Under the pieces are notes generated by a model. That model was not told the origin of the DNA. It saw only the letters and a list, made by a program, of their open reading frames with translations, and ran no database searches. The position numbers and the translations under genes are program-made. Below, one piece after another: positions 30,759 to 38,862 of a stretch of DNA of 38,872 bases. Positions within the stretch are counted from its first letter, which is position 1. Every line of letters starts with the position of its first letter. Origin of the DNA: an uncultured Eubacteriales bacterium (GTDB lineage: Bacteria; Bacillota; Clostridia; Oscillospirales; Oscillospiraceae); contig USCO01000005.1 of the NCBI GenBank assembly GCA_900553135.1, positions 1 to 38,872 of the forward strand. The letters are read 5' to 3'.

Positions 30759-31571
30759 ATGGATCAATCTTGCCCCATCGGGGTGATCGACTCCGGGATC
30801 GGGGGCTTTAGTGTGGTCCGGAGGGTGCGGCAGCTGCTGCCCCACGAGGACCTGATCTATTTTGGGGATGGAGGCAACACCCCTTACGGAAACCACCAGG
30901 CCGGGGAGATCCTGCGCCTGACCCGATATATGCTGGAATTTATGAAGGAAAAGCAGATCAAAGTGCTGCTGGTGGCCTGCAATACCATCTCCTGCCTCAT
31001 CGACGCCTACCGGGACGAGATGGACTGCCCTGTGTTCAGCGTGGTCCAGGCGGGGGCGGAAGCGGTGGCCGGTCTGCCTGTGAAGCGGGTGGGGGTGATC
31101 TCCACCTGCTTTACCGCCTCCACCCGGTGCTACCCCGACCTCATCACAAAGCTCGCTCCCGAAAAGCAGGTGTTCAGCCGGGGGTCCAAGTACCTGGCCG
31201 GACTGGTGGAGCACAGCATGGGGGGCGAGATCGACTGGGCCTTCATTGACAAGGAGCTGAAGGAGAGCCTGGACCCCCTGGTTTGGGAGGGCAAGGTGGA
31301 GTGCTGTCTGCTGGGCTGCACCCACTATCCCCTGGTGGAGGGGCGCATCCAGAGCCTGTTTCCCCATCTGCCCCTCATTGACCCGGCCCAGCGTATGGCC
31401 GAGACGGCCCGGGACTATCTGCAGGAGCACCACCTGGATAACCCCCAGACAGACCAGGGCAAGCTGGATATCTTCACCACGGGCAGCGCGGCGGAGTACA
31501 CCCGCAAGGCGGCCAAGGCGGGGCTGGGACCGGTGACCTCGGTACAGTTTTATCCCCCCATGAAGCTATAA
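30759..31571 (+). CDS. murI: Glutamate racemase
   Basis: MurI supplies D-glutamate for peptidoglycan. The 270 residues hold both catalytic Cys residues, C74 in VACNTIS and C187 in LGCTHYPL, with D11 in GVIDSGIGG and the FGDGGNTPYG loop (normally D-x-A-x-x-PYG). The start is chosen at the ATG at 30759, 8 nt after aaagga; two further ATGs at 30750 and 30753 are too close to that site. It follows yycI by 15 nt and ends at a terminator, so it closes the Nudix-WalRK-YycHI transcript. Joint expression of a wall-precursor enzyme with the wall-stress system makes biological sense. Long Gly-rich substitution at GDGGN is mild and probably tolerated. Confidence 0.93.
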   Translation: MDQSCPIGVIDSGIGGFSVVRRVRQLLPHEDLIYFGDGGNTPYGNHQAGEILRLTRYMLEFMKEKQIKVLLVACNTISCLIDAYRDEMDCPVFSVVQAGAEAVAGLPVKRVGVISTCFTASTRCYPDLITKLAPEKQVFSRGSKYLAGLVEHSMGGEIDWAFIDKELKESLDPLVWEGKVECCLLGCTHYPLVEGRIQSLFPHLPLIDPAQRMAETARDYLQEHHLDNPQTDQGKLDIFTTGSAAEYTRKAAKAGLGPVTSVQFYPPMKL

Positions 31572-31602
31572 AAAAAGAGCGGACAGTCGTCCGCTCTTTT
31601 TT
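31571..31602. terminator. Bidirectional terminator between murI and rlmI
   Basis: Perfect 14-bp arms (31571-31584, 31589-31602), 4-nt loop, A6 on the left and T6 on the right. It serves both convergent genes and overlaps their stop codons. Confidence 0.92.
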
Positions 31603-32830
31603 AGATTACCTGGAAAAGGAAAAACTTCAGATAGTTGGTCTCCTCCACATTCCACAAAATGGGGTGATCGGGGGCCTGCTGGCGCACCTCGATCTGGCGC
31701 AGCTGCCGTCCCGCGTCGGCGGCCGCGCTCTTCAGCATTTTAATGAACATCTCCTCGGTGGCAAAGTGGCTGCAGCTGGCGGTAGCCAGATAGCCGCCCC
31801 GGGGCAGCAGACCCATGGCCCGGTAGTTGATCTCCTTGTAGCCCCGCATGGCGTTGGCCGCCGTCTTGCGGGCCTTGGTGAAGGCCGGGGGGTCCAGGAT
31901 GATGAAATCATAGGGATTTTTCCCCACCAGGGAGGGCAGCAGGTCAAAGACGTCGGCGCAGACAAAGTCCATCTTGTCCGCCAGGCCGTTGCGCTCCGCG
32001 TTGGCCCGGGCCATGTCCACTGCCGACTGGCTCACGTCCACCGCGGTGACGTGCTCCGCGCCCCCCAGAGCGGCGTTGAGGGCAAAGCTGCCCGTGTGGG
32101 TAAAGCAGTCCAGCACCCGCTTGCCCCAGGCCAGGCGGGCCACCGCCCGGCGGTTATACTTCTGGTCCAGGAAAAAGCCGGTCTTTTGGCCGTTTTCAAA
32201 GTCCACGGCGTAGCGCACGCCGTTTTCCACGATCTCGGTCTGGGTGGACTCGGGGACAGGCTCGCCGGGGAGGGGGAACCAGCCCTTGCCCTCCTCCAGG
32301 CCCTCCCGCAGGCGCAGGGGGGCGTCATCCCGCTGGTAGATGCCCCGGATGTCCTGGCCGTCCTGGCGCAGCACGTCCACCAGAATGGGGAAGATCACCG
32401 GCTTGAGCTGCTCCATGCCGTAGGACAGGGTCTGGGCCACCAGCACATCGTGGAAGCGGTCCACCGTCAGGCCGGGGAACTGGTCGGCCTCGCCGAAGAT
32501 CACCCGGCAGCAGTCCAGATCCTCCGGGTCCATCACCGTCTTGCGGTAGGCCCAGGCGTACTCCACCCGCCGCCGCCAGAAGCTCTCGTCAAAGCGGTCG
32601 TTGGCATTGCGGCTGAGCAGGCGCACCCGGATCTTGCTGTGCAGGCTGAGAAGGCCCGTGCCCAGATAGCGGCCCTTTTCGCTGACCACGTCCACCAGGG
32701 TCCCGTTTTCCGGCATGGGGTCGGGATAGTGGGTGATCTCCTGGTCGTAGACCCAGGGGTGGCCGCTGAGAATGCTGGCCTGAGCCTTTTTGGTCACGGG
32801 AAAGACGGGATAGGATCGGGGCTGTTTCAT
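31601..32830 (-). CDS. rlmI: Class I rRNA (cytosine-C5) methyltransferase, RlmI-like
   Basis: The 409 residues contain an N-terminal PUA domain (~1-75, SGHPWVYDQEI and VSEKGRYLGTGLLS), a linking domain, and a Rossmann methyltransferase domain (~205-380). SAM binding is seen in VLDCFTHTGSFALNAALGGA and in VDVSQSAVDMARAN, and the catalytic region is ILDPPAFTKAR. RlmI methylates C1962 of 23S rRNA in E. coli; homologues in Firmicutes are assigned by similarity and may target another site. The ATG at 32830 has an aaagagga site. The gene is alone between an extended -10 promoter and a terminator. It is divergent from the CYTH gene. Confidence 0.9.
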   Translation of the reverse strand: MKQPRSYPVFPVTKKAQASILSGHPWVYDQEITHYPDPMPENGTLVDVVSEKGRYLGTGLLSLHSKIRVRLLSRNANDRFDESFWRRRVEYAWAYRKTVMDPEDLDCCRVIFGEADQFPGLTVDRFHDVLVAQTLSYGMEQLKPVIFPILVDVLRQDGQDIRGIYQRDDAPLRLREGLEEGKGWFPLPGEPVPESTQTEIVENGVRYAVDFENGQKTGFFLDQKYNRRAVARLAWGKRVLDCFTHTGSFALNAALGGAEHVTAVDVSQSAVDMARANAERNGLADKMDFVCADVFDLLPSLVGKNPYDFIILDPPAFTKARKTAANAMRGYKEINYRAMGLLPRGGYLATASCSHFATEEMFIKMLKSAAADAGRQLRQIEVRQQAPDHPILWNVEETNYLKFFLFQVI

Positions 32831-32863
32831 GGTGATTTCCTCTTTTCTTCAAACTCACTTGAC

Positions 32864-32872
32864 ATTATAGCA
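32864..32872 (-). promoter_or_regulatory. Extended -10 promoter of rlmI
   Basis: On the minus strand TGC directly precedes a perfect TATAAT (32864-32869), 34 nt before the rlmI ATG. No clear -35. Confidence 0.65.
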
Positions 32873-32887
32873 TGATTTTGGATTGTG

Positions 32888-32896
32888 TGCTATCAT
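32888..32896 (+). promoter_or_regulatory. Extended -10 promoter of the CYTH gene
   Basis: TGC precedes TATCAT (32891-32896), 34 nt before the ATG at 32931. It mirrors the rlmI promoter at a distance of about 20 bp. Confidence 0.5.
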
Positions 32897-32930
32897 GGAA
32901 GCAAAAAGAGAAGAATCAGGAGGAAATCTT

Positions 32931-33416
32931 ATGGAGATCGAACGCAAATGGCGAACCGACGGGTGGCCCCAGGGGCTGGAGGAGGTGCGGCGCATCGTGA
33001 TGCGCCAGGGCTACATCACCACCGTGCCCACTGTGCGCATCCGCAGCGAGGAGAGCGGGGGACAGTGCCAGTATGTGCTGTGCTTCAAGGGCAAGGCGGA
33101 CCCCCAGGGGTTGGCCCGGGAGGAGATCGAGACCTGCATCGACCCGGAGCTGTTTGCCCGCCTGGAGGCCTTTATCGGAAAGCCCCTCATTGAGAAGGAG
33201 CAGCGGCGCTACGCTCTGGCGGACGGCCTGGTGCTGGAGGTGAACCAGGTGGACCGGGGCCAGCCGGGGGAATTTTTCTACGCCGAGGTGGAGTTTGCTT
33301 CCCTGGAGCAGGCCCAGGCTTGGCAGCCGGAGGACAAGCTCAAAGACTATCTCTCCCGGGAGGTCACCGGACAGCGGGGAGAGAGCATGGCCGCCTACTG
33401 GCAGCAGACCCGATAA
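32931..33416 (+). CDS. CYTH domain protein (triphosphate tunnel metalloenzyme)
   Basis: The 161-residue protein starts with MEIERKW, the signature E-x-E-x-K of the CYTH family. Alternating charged strands follow: TVRIRSE, YVLCFKGKA, REEIETCI, IEKEQRRYAL, GLVLEVNQVD and FFYAEVEF, which form the tunnel. Members hydrolyse inorganic triphosphate or thiamine triphosphate, or make cyclic AMP in special cases; the C-terminal YLSREVTGQ is usual in bacterial phosphatase-type members. Substrate cannot be set by eye. The ATG at 32931 has a perfect aggagg site; a longer frame from 32883 runs through the promoter. Polyphosphate-type substrates would pair loosely with ppk1 elsewhere in the window, but there is no operon link. 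Confidence 0.88.
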   Translation: MEIERKWRTDGWPQGLEEVRRIVMRQGYITTVPTVRIRSEESGGQCQYVLCFKGKADPQGLAREEIETCIDPELFARLEAFIGKPLIEKEQRRYALADGLVLEVNQVDRGQPGEFFYAEVEFASLEQAQAWQPEDKLKDYLSREVTGQRGESMAAYWQQTR

Positions 33417-33444
33417 AAAAGCCGCCCTGTTGGGCGGCTTTTTT
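33415..33444. terminator. Bidirectional terminator between CYTH and SPFH genes
   Basis: Perfect GC stem 33421-33427 with 33432-33438, extended by A6 on the left and T6 on the right. Confidence 0.92.
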
Positions 33445-33445
33445 C

Positions 33446-34417
33446 TTACTGCTTGGGCACGGTCTTGGTGATGACCGCCTTGGGATCTTCGGTGTCGAAG
33501 ATGGTCTTGGCGCCGGCGGCCAGACCCGCCAGCCCCTGGATCTCGCTGGGAATGATGATCTTGGTGGCCTTGCCGTTGGCGGCGGCGGTGAAGGCCTCCA
33601 GGGCCTTGATCTTCAGCACGCCCTCGCCGGGGTCGGCCTGGTTGATGAGCTTGATGGCGTCGGCGGTGGCCTGCTGCACCTTCATGATGGCCTCGGCCTC
33701 AGCCTCGGCCTCCAGGATCTTGGCCTGCTTGGCGCCCTCAGCCTGGAGGATGGCCGCCTGCTTGGCCGCGTCGGCCCGCAGGATGGCGGACTGCTTCTCG
33801 CCCTCCGCCACCAGGATCTGGGACTGCTTCTGGCCCTCGGCCTGGAGGATGGACTCGCGGCGCTCGCGCTCGGCTCGCATCTGCTTCTCCATGGACTCCT
33901 GAATGTCCCGGGGCGGCATGATGTTCTTCAGCTCCACGCGGTTGACCTTGATGCCCCAGTTGTCGGTGGCCTCGTCCAGGATGGAACGCATCTGGGCGTT
34001 GATGTGGTCGCGACTGGTGAGGGACTGGTCCAGCTCCAGGTCGCCGATGATGTTTCGCAGGGTGGTGGCGGTGAGGTTCTCAATGGCGCTCATGGGCTGC
34101 TCCACCCCGTAGGTGTACAGCTTGGGGTCGGTGATCTGGAAGTAGATCACGGTGTCGATCTGCATGGTGACGTTATCCTTGGTGATCACGGGCTGGGGCG
34201 GGAAATCCACCACCTGCTCCTTCAGGGAGATGTTCTTGACCACGCGCTCAATGAAAGGGATCTTGAAGTGCAGGCCCACGCCCCACACGGTCTGGAAGGC
34301 GCCCAGACGCTCGATGACATAGGCACGGGACTGCTGGACCACCCGGATATTGGAGGCCAGGATGATAAGAACGAGGATGATGACGATCACGGGGATCAAT
34401 TTCGCAATGATTTCCAT
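33446..34417 (-). CDS. SPFH/Band 7 (stomatin-like) membrane scaffold protein
   Basis: The 323-residue protein has an N-terminal membrane helix (~5-24), the SPFH domain (~25-185: RAYVIERLGAFQTVWGVGLHF, VDFPPQPVITKDNVTMQID) and a long helical tail. Residues 190-244 consist of five 11-residue repeats starting IL-x-A-E/D, such as ILQAEGQKQSQ and ILRADAAKQAA. These should form a right-handed coiled coil for oligomer assembly. The C-terminus (~265-300) resembles slipin/QmcA. Such proteins build membrane microdomain scaffolds and hold FtsH or other proteases. The gene follows an NfeD gene by 32 nt, the classic stomatin-NfeD operon. The ATG at 34417 has an aaggagg site. Confidence 0.93.
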   Translation of the reverse strand: MEIIAKLIPVIVIILVLIILASNIRVVQQSRAYVIERLGAFQTVWGVGLHFKIPFIERVVKNISLKEQVVDFPPQPVITKDNVTMQIDTVIYFQITDPKLYTYGVEQPMSAIENLTATTLRNIIGDLELDQSLTSRDHINAQMRSILDEATDNWGIKVNRVELKNIMPPRDIQESMEKQMRAERERRESILQAEGQKQSQILVAEGEKQSAILRADAAKQAAILQAEGAKQAKILEAEAEAEAIMKVQQATADAIKLINQADPGEGVLKIKALEAFTAAANGKATKIIIPSEIQGLAGLAAGAKTIFDTEDPKAVITKTVPKQ

Positions 34418-34449
34418 ATGTGTTCCTCCTTATGGCTTGGCTCCTGTTG

Positions 34450-34890
34450 TTAGTGAGAGACGGAGTGTACCGGCTCCACGATGACTTTCACACCCTGGAT
34501 GCGCAGTACCCGCACCTCCTGTCCCGCGGGAATGTTTTGTTCGTCCTGGGCCCGGGCGCTCCAAACCTGTCCCGACAGGTTGACCAGCCCCTTGCCCGCC
34601 ATGTTGTCCACCTCTTCGGTGACCAGACCCACCGCGCCGATGACGCGGTCGGCGTTGGTGGCGGAGTAGCCCGGCTTGAGCACTTTCTTTGCCAGGGGCC
34701 GCACCAGGGCCAGCGTGACGCCGGAGAGGACCAGAAACACGATGATCTGGGGCCAGAAGCCAAAGCCCAGCCCGGCGGTGATCAGCGCGCCCAGAGCACC
34801 CACGGCGAACCAGATGGAGGTCAGCCCCACGGTGAGGGCCTCGCCCACGGCAAACGCGATGAGGACGAGCAGCCAGATGATAGGGTCCAT
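34450..34890 (-). CDS. NfeD-like membrane protein with OB-fold tail
   Basis: The 146-residue protein has two to three membrane helices in residues ~3-65 (PIIWLLVLIAFAVGEAL, SIWFAVGALGALITAGLGF, IIVFLVLSGVTLALV), then a soluble OB-fold domain (~85-140) with GAVGLVTEEVDNMAGKGLVN and VRVLRIQGVKVIVEP. This is the short NfeD1b type, without the serine-protease domain, which partners SPFH proteins. It acts at the membrane with the SPFH product of the next gene. The ATG at 34890 has an aaaggag site. The 191 nt upstream of it separate it from the divergent THUMP methyltransferase gene. Confidence 0.9.
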   Translation of the reverse strand: MDPIIWLLVLIAFAVGEALTVGLTSIWFAVGALGALITAGLGFGFWPQIIVFLVLSGVTLALVRPLAKKVLKPGYSATNADRVIGAVGLVTEEVDNMAGKGLVNLSGQVWSARAQDEQNIPAGQEVRVLRIQGVKVIVEPVHSVSH

Positions 34891-34993
34891 AGCATACTCC
34901 TTTCTCAGGCGGCAGCGCCGCCTTGCTTGCCTAAAGCATACCATATTCCTGGGGAAAAAGCCACACTATTTGTTATGGTTTTGTGAAAACTAT

Positions 34994-35022
34994 TTGCGTA
35001 TTTCCGCCGTATCCGATATACT
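34994..35022 (+). promoter_or_regulatory. Promoter of the THUMP methyltransferase operon
   Basis: TTGCGT (34994-34999), 17 nt, TATACT (35017-35022); about 60 nt before the TTG start at 35082. Confidence 0.65.
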
Positions 35023-35081
35023 ATCCTCAGACAACGATCCGGCGGGCATAGTCCCGCTGTTTTTCACGGAGGTTTGATATT

Positions 35082-36209
35082 TTGGAGCAGTTGACGTTTG
35101 CCGTCCCCACCCTGTTTGGTCTGGAAGGGGTCTGCGCCGATGAGATGCGCCGCCTGGGATTGGAAGTCCAGGCGGAGAACGGCCGGGTGCTGTGTACCGG
35201 CACCGCTGGGGACATCCCCCGGCTGAACCTGAACCTGCGCACCGGAGAGCGGGTGCTGCTGGTGCTGGGCAGCTTCCACGCCCAGGACTTTGACGCCCTC
35301 TTCGAGGGCACCCGCGCCCTGCCCTGGGAGCGGTTCATTCCCCGCCAGGGACAGTTCCCGGTGAAGGGACACTGCCTGGACTCCGCCCTGCACGCGGTGC
35401 CCGCCTGCCAGGCCATCATCAAGAAGGCGGTGGCCTCCCGGCTGGGGAGCAAATACGGCATGAACACCCTGCCCGAGACGGGGGCCCTGTATCAGATCCA
35501 GTTTTCCATCATGAAGGATCAGGCTACCCTGATGCTGGACACCAGCGGCGCGGGACTACACAAGCGGGGCTACCGGGCCCAGGGCGTGGCCGCCCCCCTG
35601 CGGGAGACTCTGGCCGCCGCCATGGTGCTGCTGTCCCGGTACAAGGGCCGGGACCCCCTGTGTGATCCCTTCTGCGGCAGCGGCACCATCCCCATCGAGG
35701 CCGCCCTCATCGCCAAGAACCGGGCCCCCGGACTCAGCCGCACCTTCTCCGCCCAGAAGTGGGCCTTTGTGGACAAGAAGCTGTGGCTCGGCGCCGCCGA
35801 CGAGGCCATGGACAAGGAGTTTGACGGGGACTACGAGATCTGGGGCGGAGACATCGACCCCCAGGCGGTGGAGCTGGCCCGGCACAACGCCCAGCTGGCC
35901 GAGGTAGACGACGTGGTGCGCTTTGACGTGGACGACGCCCGTACCTTCCACTGGGGCGGGCAGTATGGCCGCATCGTCACCAACCCGCCTTACGGCGAGC
36001 GCATCATGGAGCGGCGGGAGGCCGAGGAGCTCTACCGGGCCTTCGGCAAGGCCTGGGCCAAGTTCCCCGAGGGCTGGAAGCTGTATCTGCTGTCCTCCCA
36101 CACCGAGTTTGAGCGCACCTTCGGCGCCCGGGCGGAGAAGAAGCGCAAGCTCTATAACGGCATGCTCAAGTGCGACCTGTTTATGTATGGAGTGCGTCCG
36201 GGCAAGTGA
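35082..36209 (+). CDS. THUMP-domain class I RNA methyltransferase (RlmL/YpsC-like)
   Basis: The 375 residues form an N-terminal ferredoxin-like/THUMP RNA-binding region (~1-155, VPTLFGLEGVCADEMRRLG, FPVKGHCLDSALHAVPACQ) and a Rossmann methyltransferase domain (~160-375). Key motifs are DPFCGSGTIPIEAALIA for SAM, GGDIDPQAVELARHNA, and the catalytic NPPYGER for N2-guanine methylation. RlmL methylates G2445 of 23S rRNA in E. coli; B. subtilis YpsC is the closer type. The start is a TTG at 35082, set by a cggagg site about 8 nt upstream. DagK-like and MFS genes follow on the same strand, the former after 41 nt, so they probably share a transcript. Confidence 0.9.
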   Translation: MEQLTFAVPTLFGLEGVCADEMRRLGLEVQAENGRVLCTGTAGDIPRLNLNLRTGERVLLVLGSFHAQDFDALFEGTRALPWERFIPRQGQFPVKGHCLDSALHAVPACQAIIKKAVASRLGSKYGMNTLPETGALYQIQFSIMKDQATLMLDTSGAGLHKRGYRAQGVAAPLRETLAAAMVLLSRYKGRDPLCDPFCGSGTIPIEAALIAKNRAPGLSRTFSAQKWAFVDKKLWLGAADEAMDKEFDGDYEIWGGDIDPQAVELARHNAQLAEVDDVVRFDVDDARTFHWGGQYGRIVTNPPYGERIMERREAEELYRAFGKAWAKFPEGWKLYLLSSHTEFERTFGARAEKKRKLYNGMLKCDLFMYGVRPGK

Positions 36210-36250
36210 GGCCCGGGCAGGAGAACCTGGAGAAATGGAGAGTGGGCGCC

Positions 36251-37174
36251 ATGCGCCATTTGTTTATCATCAATCCCGCCGCCGGGAAGAAGGAGAGCAC
36301 CGCCCAGCTGGAGGCCCTGCTGAAGCTGTTCTCCTTCCCCCATGAGGTGGTCTACACCAAGGGGGAGGGCCACGCCATGGAGCTGGCCCGCCAGGCCGCC
36401 GAGACGGGGGAGCCTGTCCGCATCTACGCCTGCGGCGGGGACGGAACCTTAAATGAAGTGGTCAACGGGGCGGCGGGCTTTCCCAGCGCCGCCATCACCT
36501 GCGTCCCCAAGGGGACGGGAAATGATTTTCTGAAAATTTTTGGCCCGGACTACCGGGCCATCTTTTACGACCTGGAGGCCCTGGCCGAGGGGCCCCAGAC
36601 CCAGTTTGACCTGATGGACTGCAACGGAAAGCTGGGACTGGACGTGGTGTGCGGAGGGGTGGACGCCCGCATCGCCGCCGACGTCCACCGCTACAAGGAC
36701 TGGCGCTTTCTGTCGGGCAAGGGGGCGTATATTTTCTCCCTCATTGAGAATATCCTCTTCAAGGGTATCTGCCGCACCATGAAGGTGGAGATGGGCCCGG
36801 TCCATTACGAGGGCCCGGCTGCCATCGTCTGCATCTGCAACGGGCGGCACTACGGGGGCGGCTTTATGCCGGTGGCCGACGCCATGCCTGACGACGGAGT
36901 GCTGGATATGCTGCTGGTGCCCAAGGTCAGCCTCTTTACCTTTGTGCGTCTGGTGGGCAAGTACGCCCAGGGCCGCTACAAGGAGTATCCCCAGCTCATC
37001 CGGGACTTCCACGGCCAGGAGATCACCTGGTCCTCCGACCAGCCCCTGACGGTGGTGGTGGACGGAGAGGAGATGCGGGACACCCGCTTTACCGTGCGGC
37101 TCTCGGACAAACGCATCAACTTCTTCTATCCCAAGGGGGCCAGCTACCGGCCCCAGGGAGGCGCGGGCACGTGA
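36251..37174 (+). CDS. Diacylglycerol/lipid kinase (DagK/YegS family)
   Basis: This 307-residue kinase has the N-terminal nucleotide-binding domain with FIINPAAGKK and the signature ACGGDGTLNEVVNGAAG, and PKGTGNDF a little later, typical of soluble diacylglycerol kinases. The C-terminal beta-sandwich (~130-300) contains NGRHYGGGF and the DDGVLDMLLV strand. It phosphorylates diacylglycerol from lipid or teichoic acid turnover to phosphatidic acid; related members act on other lipids. The ATG at 36251 lies ~10 nt after ggag; a GTG at 36242 in frame is a possible alternative. It overlaps the MFS gene by 4 nt (GTGA), so those two are coupled. Confidence 0.88.
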   Translation: MRHLFIINPAAGKKESTAQLEALLKLFSFPHEVVYTKGEGHAMELARQAAETGEPVRIYACGGDGTLNEVVNGAAGFPSAAITCVPKGTGNDFLKIFGPDYRAIFYDLEALAEGPQTQFDLMDCNGKLGLDVVCGGVDARIAADVHRYKDWRFLSGKGAYIFSLIENILFKGICRTMKVEMGPVHYEGPAAIVCICNGRHYGGGFMPVADAMPDDGVLDMLLVPKVSLFTFVRLVGKYAQGRYKEYPQLIRDFHGQEITWSSDQPLTVVVDGEEMRDTRFTVRLSDKRINFFYPKGASYRPQGGAGT

Positions 37175-38355
37175 GAGGAAACTATAACGCCACCATCCGG
37201 GCCTGCTTCGGGGGCTACATGGTTCAGGCGGTGATCAACACCTTTGTGCCCCTGCTGTTTCTCACCCTGCGGCGGGAGTACGGCCTGAGCCTGGAGGAGA
37301 TCTCCCTGCTCATCACGGTAAATTTCCTGGTCCAGCTGACGGTGGACCTGCTGGCCGCCCGCTTTGTGGACCGTATCGGCTACCGGGTCAGCGTGGTGGC
37401 CGCCCACCTGTTTTCCGCGGCGGGGCTGGTGCTGCTGACGGTGCTGCCCCAGTGGATGCCCCCTCTGGCGGGGCTTCTTATCGCGGTGGCGGTGTACGCC
37501 GTGGGCGGCGGACTTATTGAGGTCCTCATCAGCCCCATTGTGGAGGCCTGCCCCACCCGGCACAAGGAGTCGGTGATGAGCCTGCTGCACTCCTTCTACT
37601 GCTGGGGCTGCGTGGCCACCATTTTGCTGTCCACCCTGTTTTTCGCCCTGCTGGGCACCGGCCCCTGGCGGGTGCTGGCCTGCCTGTGGGCGCTGCTGCC
37701 CCTGGTGAACGGAGCCATCTTCACCCAGGTTCCCCTGGTGAGCCTGACCCCGGAGGACGGCAGCGGCCTGTCCCTGAGACAGCTGGCCCGGCAGCCCGCC
37801 TTCTGGGTGCTGCTGCTGCTCATGGCCTGTTCTGGAGCCAGCGAACACGGGGTGTCCCAGTGGGCCTCCGCCCTGGCGGAGTCCGCTCTGGGGGTAAGCA
37901 AGACGGTGGGCGACCTGGCGGGCCCCCTGTCCTTTGCCCTGCTCATGGGACTTTCCCGGGTGTTTTACGCCAAATACGGGGAAAAAATCCCCCTGCGGCC
38001 CTACATGACCCTGTGCGCCGCCCTGTGCGTGGCGGGCTACCTGCTCACCGCTCTGTCCCCCTGGCCCGCCCTGTCTCTGGCCGGGTGCGGCCTGTGCGGT
38101 CTGGCGGTGGGCTGCATGTGGCCGGGCACCTTCAGCCTGGCCGCGGGCCGGTTCCGGGCGGGAGGCACCGCCCTGTTTGCCCTGCTGGCTCTGGCGGGAG
38201 ACCTGGGCTGTTCCGCGGGACCCACGGCGGTGGGCGTGGCGTCCTCCGCCCTGGGCGGCTCGCTGCAGCGGGGCATTCTGCTGGGGGCCGTCTCTCCGCT
38301 GCTGCTCATGGCGGGACTGCTGCTGTTGGGACGCTTGGAGAAGAAAAATCCCTAG
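37171..38355 (+). CDS. MFS transporter
   Basis: The 394-residue protein has about 12 hydrophobic helices in two sets of six. The loop after helix 2 reads RFVDRIGYRVS, a form of the MFS D-R-x-G motif, and the C-terminal half starts around residue 205 after the central loop (SLTPEDGSGLSLRQLARQP). The substrate is unknown; sugar-type exporters and fucose-permease-like proteins have similar looks. The GTG start overlaps the kinase stop as GTGA, showing coupling. It ends the operon begun at 35082 and is closed by a hairpin terminator. Confidence 0.85.
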   Translation: MRGNYNATIRACFGGYMVQAVINTFVPLLFLTLRREYGLSLEEISLLITVNFLVQLTVDLLAARFVDRIGYRVSVVAAHLFSAAGLVLLTVLPQWMPPLAGLLIAVAVYAVGGGLIEVLISPIVEACPTRHKESVMSLLHSFYCWGCVATILLSTLFFALLGTGPWRVLACLWALLPLVNGAIFTQVPLVSLTPEDGSGLSLRQLARQPAFWVLLLLMACSGASEHGVSQWASALAESALGVSKTVGDLAGPLSFALLMGLSRVFYAKYGEKIPLRPYMTLCAALCVAGYLLTALSPWPALSLAGCGLCGLAVGCMWPGTFSLAAGRFRAGGTALFALLALAGDLGCSAGPTAVGVASSALGGSLQRGILLGAVSPLLLMAGLLLLGRLEKKNP

Positions 38356-38405
38356 GATTTTAGCACTCCGATTTCTGGTTTGTGAACTGACGGTAAACTT
38401 TTTTG

Positions 38406-38445
38406 AAATCAACCCCATTTCCTTGAAAAAAGGGGTTGATTTTTT
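38406..38445 (+). terminator. Terminator of the MFS gene
   Basis: Perfect 11-bp arms (38406-38416, 38432-38442) with a 15-nt loop, ending in a run of T. Its right arm overlaps the -35 of the groES promoter. Confidence 0.85.
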
Positions 38446-38464
38446 ATCCTGAAACAGTTATGAT
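38436..38464 (+). promoter_or_regulatory. Promoter of groES
   Basis: TTGATT (38436-38441), 17 nt, TATGAT (38459-38464); the CIRCE operator begins 12 nt later, which fits HrcA blocking transcription. Confidence 0.75.
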
Positions 38465-38475
38465 GATACACGTGG

Positions 38476-38502
38476 TTAGCACTTAGATATTTAGAGTGCT
38501 AA
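38476..38502. promoter_or_regulatory. CIRCE operator (HrcA binding site)
   Basis: TTAGCACTT (38476-38484), a 9-nt spacer and GAGTGCTAA (38494-38502) match the CIRCE inverted repeat with one change in the left arm (consensus ends CTC). It implies HrcA-repressed, heat-inducible chaperonin expression. Confidence 0.95.
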
Positions 38503-38521
38503 CACCTGGAATTGTTTATAA

Positions 38522-38833
<312 letters not shown>

Positions 38834-38835
38834 TT

Positions 38836-38862
38836 TCTAGGGGGGATTGCATCCCCCCTAGA
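38836..38862 (+). other. Hairpin in the groES-groEL intergenic space
   Basis: Perfect 12-bp arms (38836-38847, 38851-38862) with a 3-nt loop start 2 nt after the groES stop. No T tract follows, so it is not a standard terminator. It may stabilise the upstream mRNA or mark a processing site that alters the GroES to GroEL ratio. Confidence 0.6.
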
